DNA of 64,000 bases from Bacillus sp. OxB-1 (GTDB taxonomy: Bacteria; Bacillota; Bacilli; Bacillales_A; Planococcaceae): assembly GCF_000829195.1 (NCBI RefSeq), contig NZ_AP013294.1, forward strand, positions 1,561,001 through 1,625,000. The letters are read 5' to 3'. The notes under the pieces are model-generated. The model did no database searches, was not told the DNA's origin, and was given only the letters and a program-made list of their open reading frames with translations. Positions 26,624 through 35,440 of the stretch are shown in pieces. Each line of letters starts with the position of its first letter. Positions within the stretch are counted from its first letter, which is position 1. Both the position numbers and the translations under genes were made by a program.

Positions 26624-26776
26624 GCTGCGACTCCCATACTTGAATAGACCATGACCTTCCTCATGTAATCCCCAGGCAGACCTCGATAATTACTGACACT
26701 AAGGGGACCTTTCATCCTCATTCCAATTAAAATCTTTCATATCGTGTACAAAATTCCCTATATTTTGCGCATTGTG

Positions 26777-26805
26777 TTGACTCAAATCCCTCGGATTGTT
26801 AACAT
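26777..26805 (+). promoter_or_regulatory. Candidate promoter of the TRAP transporter operon
   Basis: TTGACT, 17-bp spacer, TAACAT, about 120 bases before the TRAP permease start. Nothing else is seen in the 300-base gap 26624-26924. Confidence 0.5.
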
Positions 26806-26924
26806 TCTAATAGAAGTGTATAGTCGGAATATTTTATTTCATTTTTATGTAATAATTACATACTAGCTACACACTTCAACCTCCCTGACTGCAAGGGAAT
26901 GACAACAGGAGAGAGGGTGGATTG

Positions 26925-28862
26925 ATGGGACATGCTACTGAGACGGGTGAGGAGCTAGTAGAGAAAGTCGACAGTGAAATGCGATTCCGGAAATATGTCG
27001 GAAAGACCGCTGTAATCGTGTCCGCAATTGCGGTCATCTGGTCGATTTTCCAACTGTACGCAGCCGGCACGGGTGTTTTGGATGCAATTACGCTTCGTGG
27101 GTGGCATCTGCTCTTTGTCCTGGTAATGGTATTTCTGTTATATCCGGCGCGAAAGAAGGAGAAGGCCGGGCGCGTGGCCCCGACCGTACTTGACATTCTA
27201 TTCATTGTGCTAAGTATCACGGCGCTCGGTTATTTGCTAATGAATTATAAAACGATTGTGCTTCGGGGCGGCTATTTAGTGACGACCGATTATATTTTTG
27301 GAGCACTTGGCATTTTGCTCGTGTTTGAGGCATCTCGCCGGGTCGTTGGCAATTTGGCCATTTTAGCACTGATCTTTTTGCTGTATACGTTTCTGGGCTC
27401 CTGGATCCCTGGATTATTCGGGCATAGTGGGTTCAGCTTTAAACGCGTTATCGATTATATGTTCTTCGGCAGCGAGGGTATTTTCGGGATTGCGCTGGGC
27501 GTTTCGGCGACATTCGTGTTCCTGTTCATCTTATTTGGCGCTTTCCTGAAGATCAGCGGGTTTAGCCAATTCATCAATGATTTATCATTGACGATTGCAG
27601 GCGGTTCTCCGGGCGGCCCGGCGAAAGTAGCTGTCCTTGCGAGTAGCTTGATGGGAATGATCAACGGAAGTGCGCTTGCAAACGTTGCGACAACGGGAAC
27701 GATTACGATTCCGCTTATGAAAAAGAACGGATACAAAGCTCGTTTTGCGGCTGCGGTGGAAGCCGTCGCCTCGACAGGTGGCCAGTTCGCACCACCTATT
27801 ATGGGGGCTGTCGGATTTGTTATGGCGGAATATTTGGGCGTTCCGTATACAACTGTGCTAATTGCTGCAATTATTCCAGCTTTCCTTTATTATTTAACGC
27901 TCATTATGGTTGTCCATTTCGAAGCAAGGCGACTTGGGTTGAAAGGGTTGTCGCGTGACAACATCCCGAAAGCGGTCGATGTCTTCAAGAAACAAGGCCA
28001 TCTTTCAATCCCACTGATCGTTTTGCTCGTTCTCTTATTCACCGGCTATACACCGGTATATGCGGCAGTATTTTCAATCCTCGCTTGTGTAGTTGCAAGT
28101 TGGTTCCGGAAAGAGACATTTATGGGACCGAAGAAAATTTTGCAAGCTCTGGAAGAAGGAGCGAAAGGGGCACTTGGTGTCGCAGTTGCTTGTGCGACGA
28201 TCGGTATTATCATTGGAACCGTTTCTTTGACGGGACTGGGGTTGACATTTGGTTATACGATCATGACGTACACGAATGAAAGCTTGCTTATTGCGAGCCT
28301 TTTGGTCATGTTGATGAGCATCGTTCTCGGGATGGGCGTGCCGGGTGTGGCTGCATATGTCATCGTGGCAACTGTCGGGGCACCGGTGCTTGAAAATCTA
28401 GGTGTTCCGCCGTTGTCTGCCCATATGTTTGTATTGATTTATGCGTGCTTGTCCAATATTACACCCCCTGTCGCCTTGGCATCGTATGTGGCAGCAGGAA
28501 TTGCCGATACGAATCAGCATCAGGTCTCCATGACGGCTATGAAGTTAGGAATTACCGGATTTATCCTGCCGTTCTTCTTCCTATACGAACCGGCTTTGTT
28601 GCTCGGGGAAGAACCATTTATCAATAGTCTGATTCCAACTATAACCGCTGCCGTCGGGACCATCACGTTAGCGGCTGGCTTGCAAGGTTGGTTCATCAAG
28701 CGTGCCAGTTGGATTCAACGGGGGATGTTGCTGGTAATCGGAATCCTGATGATGGTGCCTGGGCTTATCACGGACATTGTCGGTATTAGTTTACTTGTGA
28801 TCTTATTCATCTGGCAGCGACTGGAGAAGTCGGCTGTCAATGTAGCGGCTGAGGTGGAATAA
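26925..28862 (+). CDS. TRAP transporter fused permease (DctQM-type, TAXI class)
   Basis: A 645-residue integral membrane protein combining the small (DctQ) and large (DctM) TRAP permease parts. It has four helices in the first 170 residues and then the DctM domain with about twelve helices. The LMGMINGSALANVATTGTITIPLMK block and a GMGVPGVAAYVI segment in the second half are typical of the fused 4TM/12TM family. TRAP carriers import organic acids using a sodium gradient. ATG 26925 preferred over TTG 26922; AGAGAGGGTGG lies upstream. The TAXI binding protein gene follows after 24 bases, confirming the class. Confidence 0.92.
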   Translation: MGHATETGEELVEKVDSEMRFRKYVGKTAVIVSAIAVIWSIFQLYAAGTGVLDAITLRGWHLLFVLVMVFLLYPARKKEKAGRVAPTVLDILFIVLSITALGYLLMNYKTIVLRGGYLVTTDYIFGALGILLVFEASRRVVGNLAILALIFLLYTFLGSWIPGLFGHSGFSFKRVIDYMFFGSEGIFGIALGVSATFVFLFILFGAFLKISGFSQFINDLSLTIAGGSPGGPAKVAVLASSLMGMINGSALANVATTGTITIPLMKKNGYKARFAAAVEAVASTGGQFAPPIMGAVGFVMAEYLGVPYTTVLIAAIIPAFLYYLTLIMVVHFEARRLGLKGLSRDNIPKAVDVFKKQGHLSIPLIVLLVLLFTGYTPVYAAVFSILACVVASWFRKETFMGPKKILQALEEGAKGALGVAVACATIGIIIGTVSLTGLGLTFGYTIMTYTNESLLIASLLVMLMSIVLGMGVPGVAAYVIVATVGAPVLENLGVPPLSAHMFVLIYACLSNITPPVALASYVAAGIADTNQHQVSMTAMKLGITGFILPFFFLYEPALLLGEEPFINSLIPTITAAVGTITLAAGLQGWFIKRASWIQRGMLLVIGILMMVPGLITDIVGISLLVILFIWQRLEKSAVNVAAEVE

Positions 28863-28886
28863 CAAAAGAGGAGTGTTGAAAAGCAT

Positions 28887-29903
28887 ATGAAAAAAATATG
28901 GAAAAGTTTGCTTTTAATTGGTGCTTTAATAGTACTGGCAGCGCTTGTTGGTGCTTGTGGAAATGATGCGGGGGAGACTGGATCAGAATCCAACGGTGGT
29001 TCGTCAAGCAAGAAGCCAGTAATTTTGAACTTCCCGACCGCGTCCACGACCGGAACGATCTATCCGTTAGGTGCAGCGATGGCTAATCTGTGGGATCAGA
29101 AGGTGGAAGGGATTAAAGTCAATGCACAAGCTTCTAATGGCGGCGTTGATAACTTGAATTTATTGAAAGATGGGGAAGCCCATATCTCGTTCGCGACAGC
29201 GGGGATTATATGGGAAGCGTACAATGGTGAACGTAGTTTCAAGGATCGCCAGTATGAGGACGTTCGGATTATTGCGGGCCTTTACTACAACCCGAACCAA
29301 TTTGTCGTTCGAGAAGATTCGGGAATTGAATCGGTTGGCGATTTGAAAGGGAAACGTTTTGCCCCAGGTTCCGTCGGAAGTACGCCGGAAGTGGAGTCGA
29401 GCATCATTCTTCCTGCATACGGATTGGACTATCCTGGCGATATTAAAGAGAACTTCGTCGGCTTCACAGAAGCAATCGACTTAATGCGGAACAAACAGAT
29501 TGACGGGGCTTTGATTCAAGCCGGATTGCCGACTGCGGCAGTGACGGAGATGACTTCGACTGCAGACGGAAAATTGATTGGCATTGAACCGGAAATCCGC
29601 AAATCATTAATGGAAGAGTATCCGTGGTACTCCGAAGTGACGATACCAGCAGGAACTTATGATAATCAAGACGAAGATGTTGATACATTAGCAATCAAGA
29701 TGATGTTGATGGCGGATGCTTCTGTTGACGAGGATACTATATATGAACTTGTCAAAGCATTCTGGGAAAACATTGAATCTTTGGAATCGGCCCATGCGAT
29801 TGTGAAGCAAATGGATATCGAGAATGCGGTGACGGAATTGGCGGACATCCCGCTTCATCCGGGTGCGGAGCGATATTATAAGGAAGCGGGCCTCCTTGAC
29901 TAA
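28887..29903 (+). CDS. TAXI-family TRAP transporter solute-binding lipoprotein
   Basis: A 338-residue lipoprotein (Cys24 in LVGACGND) of the TAXI (TRAP-associated extracytoplasmic immunogenic) family. Hallmarks are FPTASTTGTIYPLGAAMANLW near the mature N-terminus, an NGGVDNLNLLKDGEAHISFA segment, and FAPGSVGSTPEV. It delivers substrate to the permease encoded immediately upstream. Substrates of TAXI systems include glutamate and other small carboxylates; the actual one is not visible. AGAGGAGTG ribosome site. Confidence 0.9.
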   Translation: MKKIWKSLLLIGALIVLAALVGACGNDAGETGSESNGGSSSKKPVILNFPTASTTGTIYPLGAAMANLWDQKVEGIKVNAQASNGGVDNLNLLKDGEAHISFATAGIIWEAYNGERSFKDRQYEDVRIIAGLYYNPNQFVVREDSGIESVGDLKGKRFAPGSVGSTPEVESSIILPAYGLDYPGDIKENFVGFTEAIDLMRNKQIDGALIQAGLPTAAVTEMTSTADGKLIGIEPEIRKSLMEEYPWYSEVTIPAGTYDNQDEDVDTLAIKMMLMADASVDEDTIYELVKAFWENIESLESAHAIVKQMDIENAVTELADIPLHPGAERYYKEAGLLD

Positions 29904-29937
29904 GATGCTTTTGAAAGAGAAAGGTGAGCAAGGGGAA

Positions 29938-30816
29938 ATGACGAAAAAGGAAAGACGGATCGGTTATCTTGGTCCTGTCGGCACGTTTACGGGACTGGCC
30001 GTCCATGCTTTGTTTCCAGATGAGGAAATGACCAATCTTCACGCGTTTCCTACGATTGAAAACTGTCTATTGGCGGCACATCAACGCAAAACCGATGTGA
30101 CGGTTGTACCGATTGAAAATTCCATCGGAGGATCAGTCAGCATGACACTTGATTGGCTGATTCATGAGGTGGAGGTGCCAATCCAAGCGGAAGTCCGGCT
30201 GCCTGTCCACCATGAACTATTGGCGCATCCGGCGCAAGTGGAGCAGACGGAGTTCGAAATTGTCTATGCCCATCCGCAGGCATTGAAGCAATGTGATCAA
30301 TATTTGCGGAGACATTACCCGGATATCGAGCAGCGGCCGATGAATAGCTCGGCGGAAGCGGCTTGGCTTGTCGCCAACAACCCTGACAAGCCTTGGCTCT
30401 CCATCTCGAATTTCATCGCCAAGGAAATCTATCAGTTAGAAGCGATTCAAAATAATATCGAAAACAATGGGATGAACATGACCCGTTTCATCGCGCTAGG
30501 CTATGAGGAACTGGACTTACGGGCGGATTTTCAAAAATCGTCGATGATTGTATCATTTCCTGAAAATGAACTCATGACACTCCACCAGGTTTTGGGTCTT
30601 GTCGACAAATATGCCATCAGGCCGACAAAAATTGAATCCGCTCCAATGAAAACAGAGCTGGGGCATTATGTGTTTTTCATCGATCTTGATACGACCGGGA
30701 AATCGGACGCCTACCAACAACTTTGCCAAGACATTCGCAACCTAGGCTGCAGCCTCCGTCACCTTGGGACTTATCCGACATTGGTTGCGGATATTGCGTA
30801 TGGTGGAGATCGTTGA
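29938..30816 (+). CDS. pheA: Prephenate dehydratase
   Basis: A monofunctional prephenate dehydratase (about 292 residues), converting prephenate to phenylpyruvate in phenylalanine synthesis. It begins with the family motif RIGYLGPVGTFTG. VVPIENSIGGSVSMTLDWL and the catalytic TRF triplet in GMNMTRFIALG follow. A C-terminal ACT domain for phenylalanine feedback has LGHYVFFIDLD. I choose ATG 29938; an in-frame ATG at 29905 overlaps nothing but lacks a ribosome site. It lies 34 bases after the TAXI gene with a shared terminator at 30858, so it is probably co-transcribed with the transporter. Confidence 0.92.
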   Translation: MTKKERRIGYLGPVGTFTGLAVHALFPDEEMTNLHAFPTIENCLLAAHQRKTDVTVVPIENSIGGSVSMTLDWLIHEVEVPIQAEVRLPVHHELLAHPAQVEQTEFEIVYAHPQALKQCDQYLRRHYPDIEQRPMNSSAEAAWLVANNPDKPWLSISNFIAKEIYQLEAIQNNIENNGMNMTRFIALGYEELDLRADFQKSSMIVSFPENELMTLHQVLGLVDKYAIRPTKIESAPMKTELGHYVFFIDLDTTGKSDAYQQLCQDIRNLGCSLRHLGTYPTLVADIAYGGDR

Positions 30817-30857
30817 TTTGTCAGGATATACTTGAGGTGAACAAATTTATAGAGAAC

Positions 30858-30891
30858 AAGGGACTGCCGTTTTGGTTGCAGTCCCTTTTTT
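30858..30891 (+). terminator. Terminator after pheA
   Basis: AAGGGACTGC/GCAGTCCCTT stem, short loop, then TTTT. Confidence 0.85.
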
Positions 30892-30892
30892 C

Positions 30893-30914
30893 AATTGTAA
30901 AGGGGACAGTCAAC
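30893..30914 (+). repeat. Partial REP copy
   Basis: AATTGTAAAGGGGACAGTCAA matches the first end of the doublets at 19636 and 23391 but lacks the second end. It sits between the pheA terminator and a 21-nt-period array. Confidence 0.6.
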
Positions 30915-30941
30915 TGCGCAATGATGAGCGAGGATAGGAAT

Positions 30942-31292
30942 GTTTAGGGGTTCGGTGGAAATGTTGTGAGGTGGGGCGGGAGCGTTTCGAGGTTTGAGGG
31001 AGATGTTGTGAGGTTGGATAGGGATGTTTCGAGCTTAGAAGAAAACGTTGTGAAGTGGGGGAACGTTTCGAGGTTTGGTGGAAATGTTGTGAGGTGGGGC
31101 GGGAGCGTTTCGAGGTTTGAGGTAGATGTTGTGAGGTAGGATAGGAATGTTTCGAGCTTAGAAGAAAACGTTGTGAAGTGGGGAAACGTTTCGAGGTTTG
31201 GTGGAAATGTTGTGGGGTGGGGCGTGAGCATTTCGAGGTTTGAAGAAAGTGTTACGAGGCAGGGAAGAATTGTTTCGAGACTTGTTGGGTGT
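30942..31292 (+). repeat. 21-nt-period tandem array, locus 1 (123-bp higher-order repeat)
   Basis: About 17 consecutive units, mostly 21 nt with two of 18, each starting GTTTCGAGG or GTTGTGAGG in alternation. A six-unit block of 123 bp (five units of 21 plus one of 18) repeats with starts at 30963, 31086 and 31209. Degenerate traces continue to about 31340. It lies between convergent genes (pheA and a small minus-strand gene). The same unit family occurs at 35221 and 54864. A minus-strand frame stays open through it because the period is a multiple of three, but it has no ribosome site worth calling. Confidence 0.85.
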
Positions 31293-31427
31293 CCGAAAAT
31301 CACGTGAAACATAGTGAAGTTGAGTCGAAACATTTTGAAGTCCTCACCACATTCAAGACGTGATAAGAGAGACTACATGCCTCGTGCAGTCTCTTTGCCT
31401 GATCAAGTATTAGATTCGGAACCTGAT

Positions 31428-31646
31428 TTAGGACGACTTCTTCTCCCTGAAATACTCCGAAATTTGGGTGACGCGCACTTGGCCTGTGTGGAATTCGTGG
31501 TAGATGCCGCGGCTGTCGATGAATGAAATATACTGGTCCCGCTCAGCGGTAACCAGTTCTCTTGCCTGCTCGAAGGAATCCAGATGGACAAATCGACGGA
31601 TATAATGCTCTTGATCAAAGAAATAGGTGACTTTGAATTCTTTCAT
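31428..31646 (-). CDS. Small hypothetical protein, 72 residues
   Basis: Encodes a compact soluble protein with FKVTYFFDQEHYIRRFVHL at the start, a helix SFEQARELVTAERDQY and an RVTQISEYFRE end, suggesting a beta-alpha-beta fold. The ATG follows AAAGGAGAGG, a good ribosome site. A modest inverted repeat (AGAGACT/AGTCTCT) lies downstream at 31368-31392. Family not recognised. Neighbours are a 21-nt-period array and, 190 bases upstream, the BCCT operon end, so no pathway is implied. Confidence 0.7.
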   Translation of the reverse strand: MKEFKVTYFFDQEHYIRRFVHLDSFEQARELVTAERDQYISFIDSRGIYHEFHTGQVRVTQISEYFREKKSS

Positions 31647-31781
31647 GATGTTCCTCTCCTTTGGTTCATGTTGTCCCGACAGGATAGGGGCATGCGTTGG
31701 GGGGACAGCCTGTATTGTGGATCATCATATCCTGCCGCTATTTCCCGGGAAATGTCGTATTGGGAAAATGATTAAAACGTC

Positions 31782-31820
31782 AAAAAGCTATAGGAATCAA
31801 CAATATTTCCTATAGCTTTC
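31782..31820 (-). terminator. Terminator after the BCCT operon
   Basis: AAAGCTATAGGAA and TTCCTATAGCTTT form a perfect 13-bp stem over a ten-base loop; on the minus strand it is followed by further T residues. Confidence 0.85.
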
Positions 31821-31832
31821 CATTACCTATAT

Positions 31833-31979
31833 TCAGTTTTGATTATTCTGTTCAGCCGCTTTCCGTTTAGCTGCTTTATCCGCTTTTTTATATTCGTCCG
31901 CATATAAAACTTCTTGTGTTGATGACGAACCATTGTTTTTCTCGGTCAATTGCACATGCGGCTCTTTCTTTTCACTCAT
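31833..31979 (-). CDS. 48-residue charged protein downstream of the BCCT transporter
   Basis: Translates to MSEKKEPHVQLTEKNN then a Ser-rich linker and a lysine/alanine helix (YADEYKKADKAAKRKAAE). The start is four bases beyond the BCCT stop, with GGAGAGGAG as ribosome site overlapping the transporter gene's end. The frame closes just before the strong terminator at 31782. It is therefore probably a translated second gene of the transporter operon. No membrane segment and no recognised family; it might be a small cytosolic partner of the carrier. Confidence 0.65.
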   Translation of the reverse strand: MSEKKEPHVQLTEKNNGSSSTQEVLYADEYKKADKAAKRKAAEQNNQN

Positions 31980-31983
31980 ACTA

Positions 31984-33528
31984 TCACTCCTCTCCGCCTT
32001 GTTTTTTAGTTTTCCTCAAACCGGGCGGATTAAACGCTTGCGTTCCCTTTGGTATTCGAACTTCCTTTTTCAAGGATTTGAACAGGGAGAATACCATCAT
32101 TAGGATGATGAACGAAAACGGCAACGCAGCAATGATGATGGTGTTTTGCAAGGCAGAAAGTCCGCCGACCGATAACAGGATCAAAGCGATCGTAGACTGG
32201 ATCAATCCCCAAACGAATTTCACGGGGTTCGTCGGTGTCAGCGATCCGTAAGTGGATTGCATTCCCAATACAAATGTTGCCGAGTCTGCGGACGTGATGA
32301 AAAACGAGGCGATCAGCAATATGGTGAAACCGGATGTAATTGACGACCAAGGAAGGGAGCTGAACATCTGAAACACAACAAGCGAGGTGTCGCTAGCCGC
32401 CAAATCAATCACGCCGGCGCGTTGTATTTCAATGGCTGTTGTACCAAAAGATGAAAACCAGATGAAACTTAGTAAAGCGGGGGCCACTAACACGCCGACC
32501 ATGAATTCCCGGATTGTACGCCCTTTTGAAATCCGTGCAATGAACATGCTGACGAAAGGTGCCCAGGAAATCCACCAGGCCCAGTAGAAAATGGTCCAGC
32601 TTTCAAGCCACTCCCGATGGGCGTCGTTTAATGGAGATGTTCTAAAACTCATATTGATCAATTGGGCAAGATAACCGCCAATTGAATCGGTGAACATATC
32701 GAAAATGAGTAAGGTAGGTCCTAAAATTAAAACAAACCCCAAGAGAGCGAGGGCTAACACCAGGTTTGTATTGGACAGGTACCGGATGCCACGACTTAAT
32801 CCCGACCATGCCGAAAAAATGAACAACACCGTCACAATGGAGACGATGATGAATTGAGGACGAATCCCTATTTCGATTCCGAATAAGTAATGGAGCCCCG
32901 AATTGATTTGTACGGCACCGAAGCCAAGGGAAGTGGCTACACCGAATGCTGTGGCAAATACGGCGAGGACATCAATGACCGTACCCCAAGGTCCATTCAT
33001 TTTATCTCCGAAGATCGGTTTAAGCGTCGCGGAAATTAAACCGGGTTCCTCTTTGCGGAACTGGAAATAGGCTAATGCAAGAGCGACAATTCCATACAAA
33101 GCCCAAACATGGATGCCGTAATGGAAGAACGTTTGGCGGAGTGCTTCTTTGTAGGCTGCATTCGTATTCGGCTCTTCGGTCGCCGGGTCAATCGCGTAAT
33201 GGGATAGGGGCTCAGCCGCTCCATAAAAAACCAACCCGATGCCCATCCCGGCGGAAAACAGCATCGCGATCCAAGTGACTGTGTTGAATTGTGGGCGATC
33301 TGTGTCCTTTCCGAGCCGAATCCTGCCGAATGGACTGAAAATCAGGAAGATGCTGATTGCGAGCAAAAAAGTAATAAGTAGCATATAATACCATCCAAAT
33401 ACGGAGGACACTATACCTTTAACTGTTTCGGTGATGGATTCAAATTGGTCCGGCAAGATGACACCGAATCCAACCGCCAACACAATCAGACCGATTGTTA
33501 TATAGAAGACATTCGATATTTTTTTCAT
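31984..33528 (-). CDS. BCCT-family betaine/carnitine/choline transporter
   Basis: A 514-residue secondary transporter with about twelve membrane helices. The BCCT signature is clear: GMGIGLVFYGAAEPLSHY at about 95-112 and the tryptophan-rich WTIFYWAWWISWAPF near 310, followed by ISKGRTIREF. It imports a quaternary ammonium compound with sodium or protons, usually for osmoprotection. ATG behind AAGGAGGGGGG. Operon with the 48-residue gene. Confidence 0.92.
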   Translation of the reverse strand: MKKISNVFYITIGLIVLAVGFGVILPDQFESITETVKGIVSSVFGWYYMLLITFLLAISIFLIFSPFGRIRLGKDTDRPQFNTVTWIAMLFSAGMGIGLVFYGAAEPLSHYAIDPATEEPNTNAAYKEALRQTFFHYGIHVWALYGIVALALAYFQFRKEEPGLISATLKPIFGDKMNGPWGTVIDVLAVFATAFGVATSLGFGAVQINSGLHYLFGIEIGIRPQFIIVSIVTVLFIFSAWSGLSRGIRYLSNTNLVLALALLGFVLILGPTLLIFDMFTDSIGGYLAQLINMSFRTSPLNDAHREWLESWTIFYWAWWISWAPFVSMFIARISKGRTIREFMVGVLVAPALLSFIWFSSFGTTAIEIQRAGVIDLAASDTSLVVFQMFSSLPWSSITSGFTILLIASFFITSADSATFVLGMQSTYGSLTPTNPVKFVWGLIQSTIALILLSVGGLSALQNTIIIAALPFSFIILMMVFSLFKSLKKEVRIPKGTQAFNPPGLRKTKKQGGEE

Positions 33529-33668
33529 AGCTCCCCCCTCCTTGTCTTATGTAAAACATTCCCCTTGTCCAAAAGGCAGGAGGCTGTTCGGAATCTGTAT
33601 AGAGTATACCCGAATAAACTGGAAACATGCCTTTGATGCCGGTATGCTTTAAACTTTTACAGAGGAAT

Positions 33669-33718
33669 CAAAAAACGCCACTGGCCAAGGGGAATCCTTC
33701 GCTTGTCGGCGTTTTTTA
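33669..33718 (-). terminator. Terminator downstream of the protease gene
   Basis: AAAAACGCC and GGCGTTTTTT close a longer imperfect hairpin with CCAAGG/CCTT inner pairs. A and T tracts on both sides mean it could work in both directions. Confidence 0.7.
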
Positions 33719-33724
33719 CAGGAG

Positions 33725-35083
33725 CTACTTATTCTTCACTTGTTTGATCCGATAATATCCTTCTTCATCTAACAATACTTCATAAATCTTTTCTTTTTCA
33801 TAAAACCGTTCATCTCCAGCGGCGTTGATGAAATTGAAGGTTTCATAGGTGGACAGGAGAGCGGTGTCGTGCTGGATGGTAAGATCGGTAACGACGTTTT
33901 CGTAAAATTCAAAGTGCATGCCCTGGTTAGCGATTTCATTGAAATAGTCACGGTATTCCTTGTAGGCGGAGCTGCCGGGGAGTAAGAAGTCTTCAATGTA
34001 ATGAAATTCCTCATATAACAAAGCCGTTTCATATGTGGATCGGAATTCTAGAATGAAATCCTCCAGATGGTCCGGGTCGAAATAGCCGGTGCTCTCTGGA
34101 ACATAATCTTCTTCATTTTCATAGAAGTCCTGGTAATCGTCGTAATAGCCATCCTCATCATAGGAGTCGGCGACGGCGTAATTTTCGTACACGCCGAAAA
34201 GCGATGCGACTTGCCGTTCCGTCATCGGATTCTTTACCCAGGAATCGATGAGCGGCGTAACGGTATACAACGGAATGGAAAAGCCGAATCGTCTATTATC
34301 GGTTCGAATCAAAGAATTGATGCCGATCACTTTGCCCGTCTTGGCATCGAGCAGCGGCCCGCCGCTGCTGCCGTTATCGATTTGGGCATCAATCTGATAC
34401 GCTTTTTCATAAATGAACCCCAGTTCGATATCCCGGTTCACCCCAGTCAAATAGCCGATGGAGGCGGTGTTTTCCAAGCCGGTCGGACTGCCGAGCGCAA
34501 TAACTTCGGTCCCGATCGGCGTTTCGACAGATTCCGCATGGAGCGGCTGTAAGTTCCGGAATGCCTCTGACCGAATCAGCGCCACATCATACTTATCCGA
34601 AATGCCGATGACTTTCCCCGCTGCATCCTTGCCATCCGAATTTCGCACGACGACATCCGTATAACCCGCTACGACATGGGCATTCGTCACGATCAGGCCG
34701 CCTTTCGCATAGAGAAAGCCTGAACCAAGACCGTCCTCCGTGAAAATTGTGAATACACGAGGCAGTGTCTCACGGATGACTTGGGTCTTCTCCTTTTCTT
34801 TCGGAGCCGATTCGCTTTTTGGCGTGGCATCTTTATTGTCGGCTATAGGCTCTTTGATCGGCGATTCTGGTTCTTTCGCCGGTTCGATGTGGGCAACGGA
34901 TTTCACATCACCTTCCCCAAGCACTTGGATAAATCCATATCCGACCCCGCCGAGCACAAGCAGACAGGCGATGGAGATGGTAATCATCCAGCCTTTTCGT
35001 CCTGTCTGCGCCATTGATTGGCCGCAGCCGCCACAGTAGCGGGCCCCTTTCGCATTCGGGTGTCCACAATGCGTGCAAAACAT
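33725..35083 (-). CDS. Membrane-anchored trypsin-like serine protease with zinc ribbon and TcaA-like C-domain
   Basis: A 452-residue protein. An N-terminal zinc ribbon (CxxC at 3-6 and 17-20) is followed by a transmembrane helix at about 32-52, and a Pro/Lys/Glu linker leads to an HtrA-like trypsin domain. The triad is visible: His136 in TNAHVV, Asp166 in KYDVAL, Ser240 in NGSSGGPL. No PDZ domain follows; instead an acidic linker and a C-terminal domain shared with the broken gene at 23600. I choose ATG 35083, with AGGGGGA at correct spacing, over GTG 35089. The protease would face outside with the ribbon inside. Substrate unknown. Confidence 0.85.
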   Translation of the reverse strand: MFCTHCGHPNAKGARYCGGCGQSMAQTGRKGWMITISIACLLVLGGVGYGFIQVLGEGDVKSVAHIEPAKEPESPIKEPIADNKDATPKSESAPKEKEKTQVIRETLPRVFTIFTEDGLGSGFLYAKGGLIVTNAHVVAGYTDVVVRNSDGKDAAGKVIGISDKYDVALIRSEAFRNLQPLHAESVETPIGTEVIALGSPTGLENTASIGYLTGVNRDIELGFIYEKAYQIDAQIDNGSSGGPLLDAKTGKVIGINSLIRTDNRRFGFSIPLYTVTPLIDSWVKNPMTERQVASLFGVYENYAVADSYDEDGYYDDYQDFYENEEDYVPESTGYFDPDHLEDFILEFRSTYETALLYEEFHYIEDFLLPGSSAYKEYRDYFNEIANQGMHFEFYENVVTDLTIQHDTALLSTYETFNFINAAGDERFYEKEKIYEVLLDEEGYYRIKQVKNK

Positions 35084-35220
35084 CCGCACTCCCCCTTTCT
35101 CTACAGTTCATATCGTCCGTTTTGGCTAGTTATTGAGCTAGCGGTTTGTATAGTGGAAAAGCTTTTTCACGTTTATTTCCAGTGTATCCATAATCATTAA
35201 GTACTAGACTGCGGGTGACT

Positions 35221-35367
35221 GTTGTGAGGGTGGATGGAAATGTTTCGAGGTGGAGGGTGACTGTTGTGAGGTTAGATGAAAATGTTTTGAGGTGGAGGGA
35301 GAACGTTATAAGGTTAATTGAAAATGTTGCGAGGTCTATTAAAAATGTTATGAAGCCCCAGTGGATT
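35221..35367 (+). repeat. 21-nt-period tandem array, locus 2
   Basis: Seven units of exactly 21 nt, starts at 35221, 35242, 35263, 35284, 35305, 35326 and 35347. Each begins GTTnnGAGG or a near variant, with alternating GTGGAGGG and TTAGATGAAA type tails. A partial unit precedes it. It lies between divergent genes, in the 357-base gap upstream of both the protease and DUF2188 genes, so promoters must lie within or beside it. More degenerate than loci 1 and 3. Confidence 0.8.
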
Positions 35368-35440
35368 TCCTCAAGAGTTCGTTTCAAACACTTCCAAGCG
35401 GGTAATGAAAGAAAAGATGATTTGGAGAGGAGAATCTAGC

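Noticed and set aside
30944..31333. Open frames through the arrays encoding heptad peptides (NLETFPP/HLTTF type), also at 35130-35387 and 55040-55405
   Set aside because: A period divisible by three keeps frames open by itself; starts lack ribosome sites and the sequences look low-complexity with no recognisable domain. Kept only as part of the repeat.
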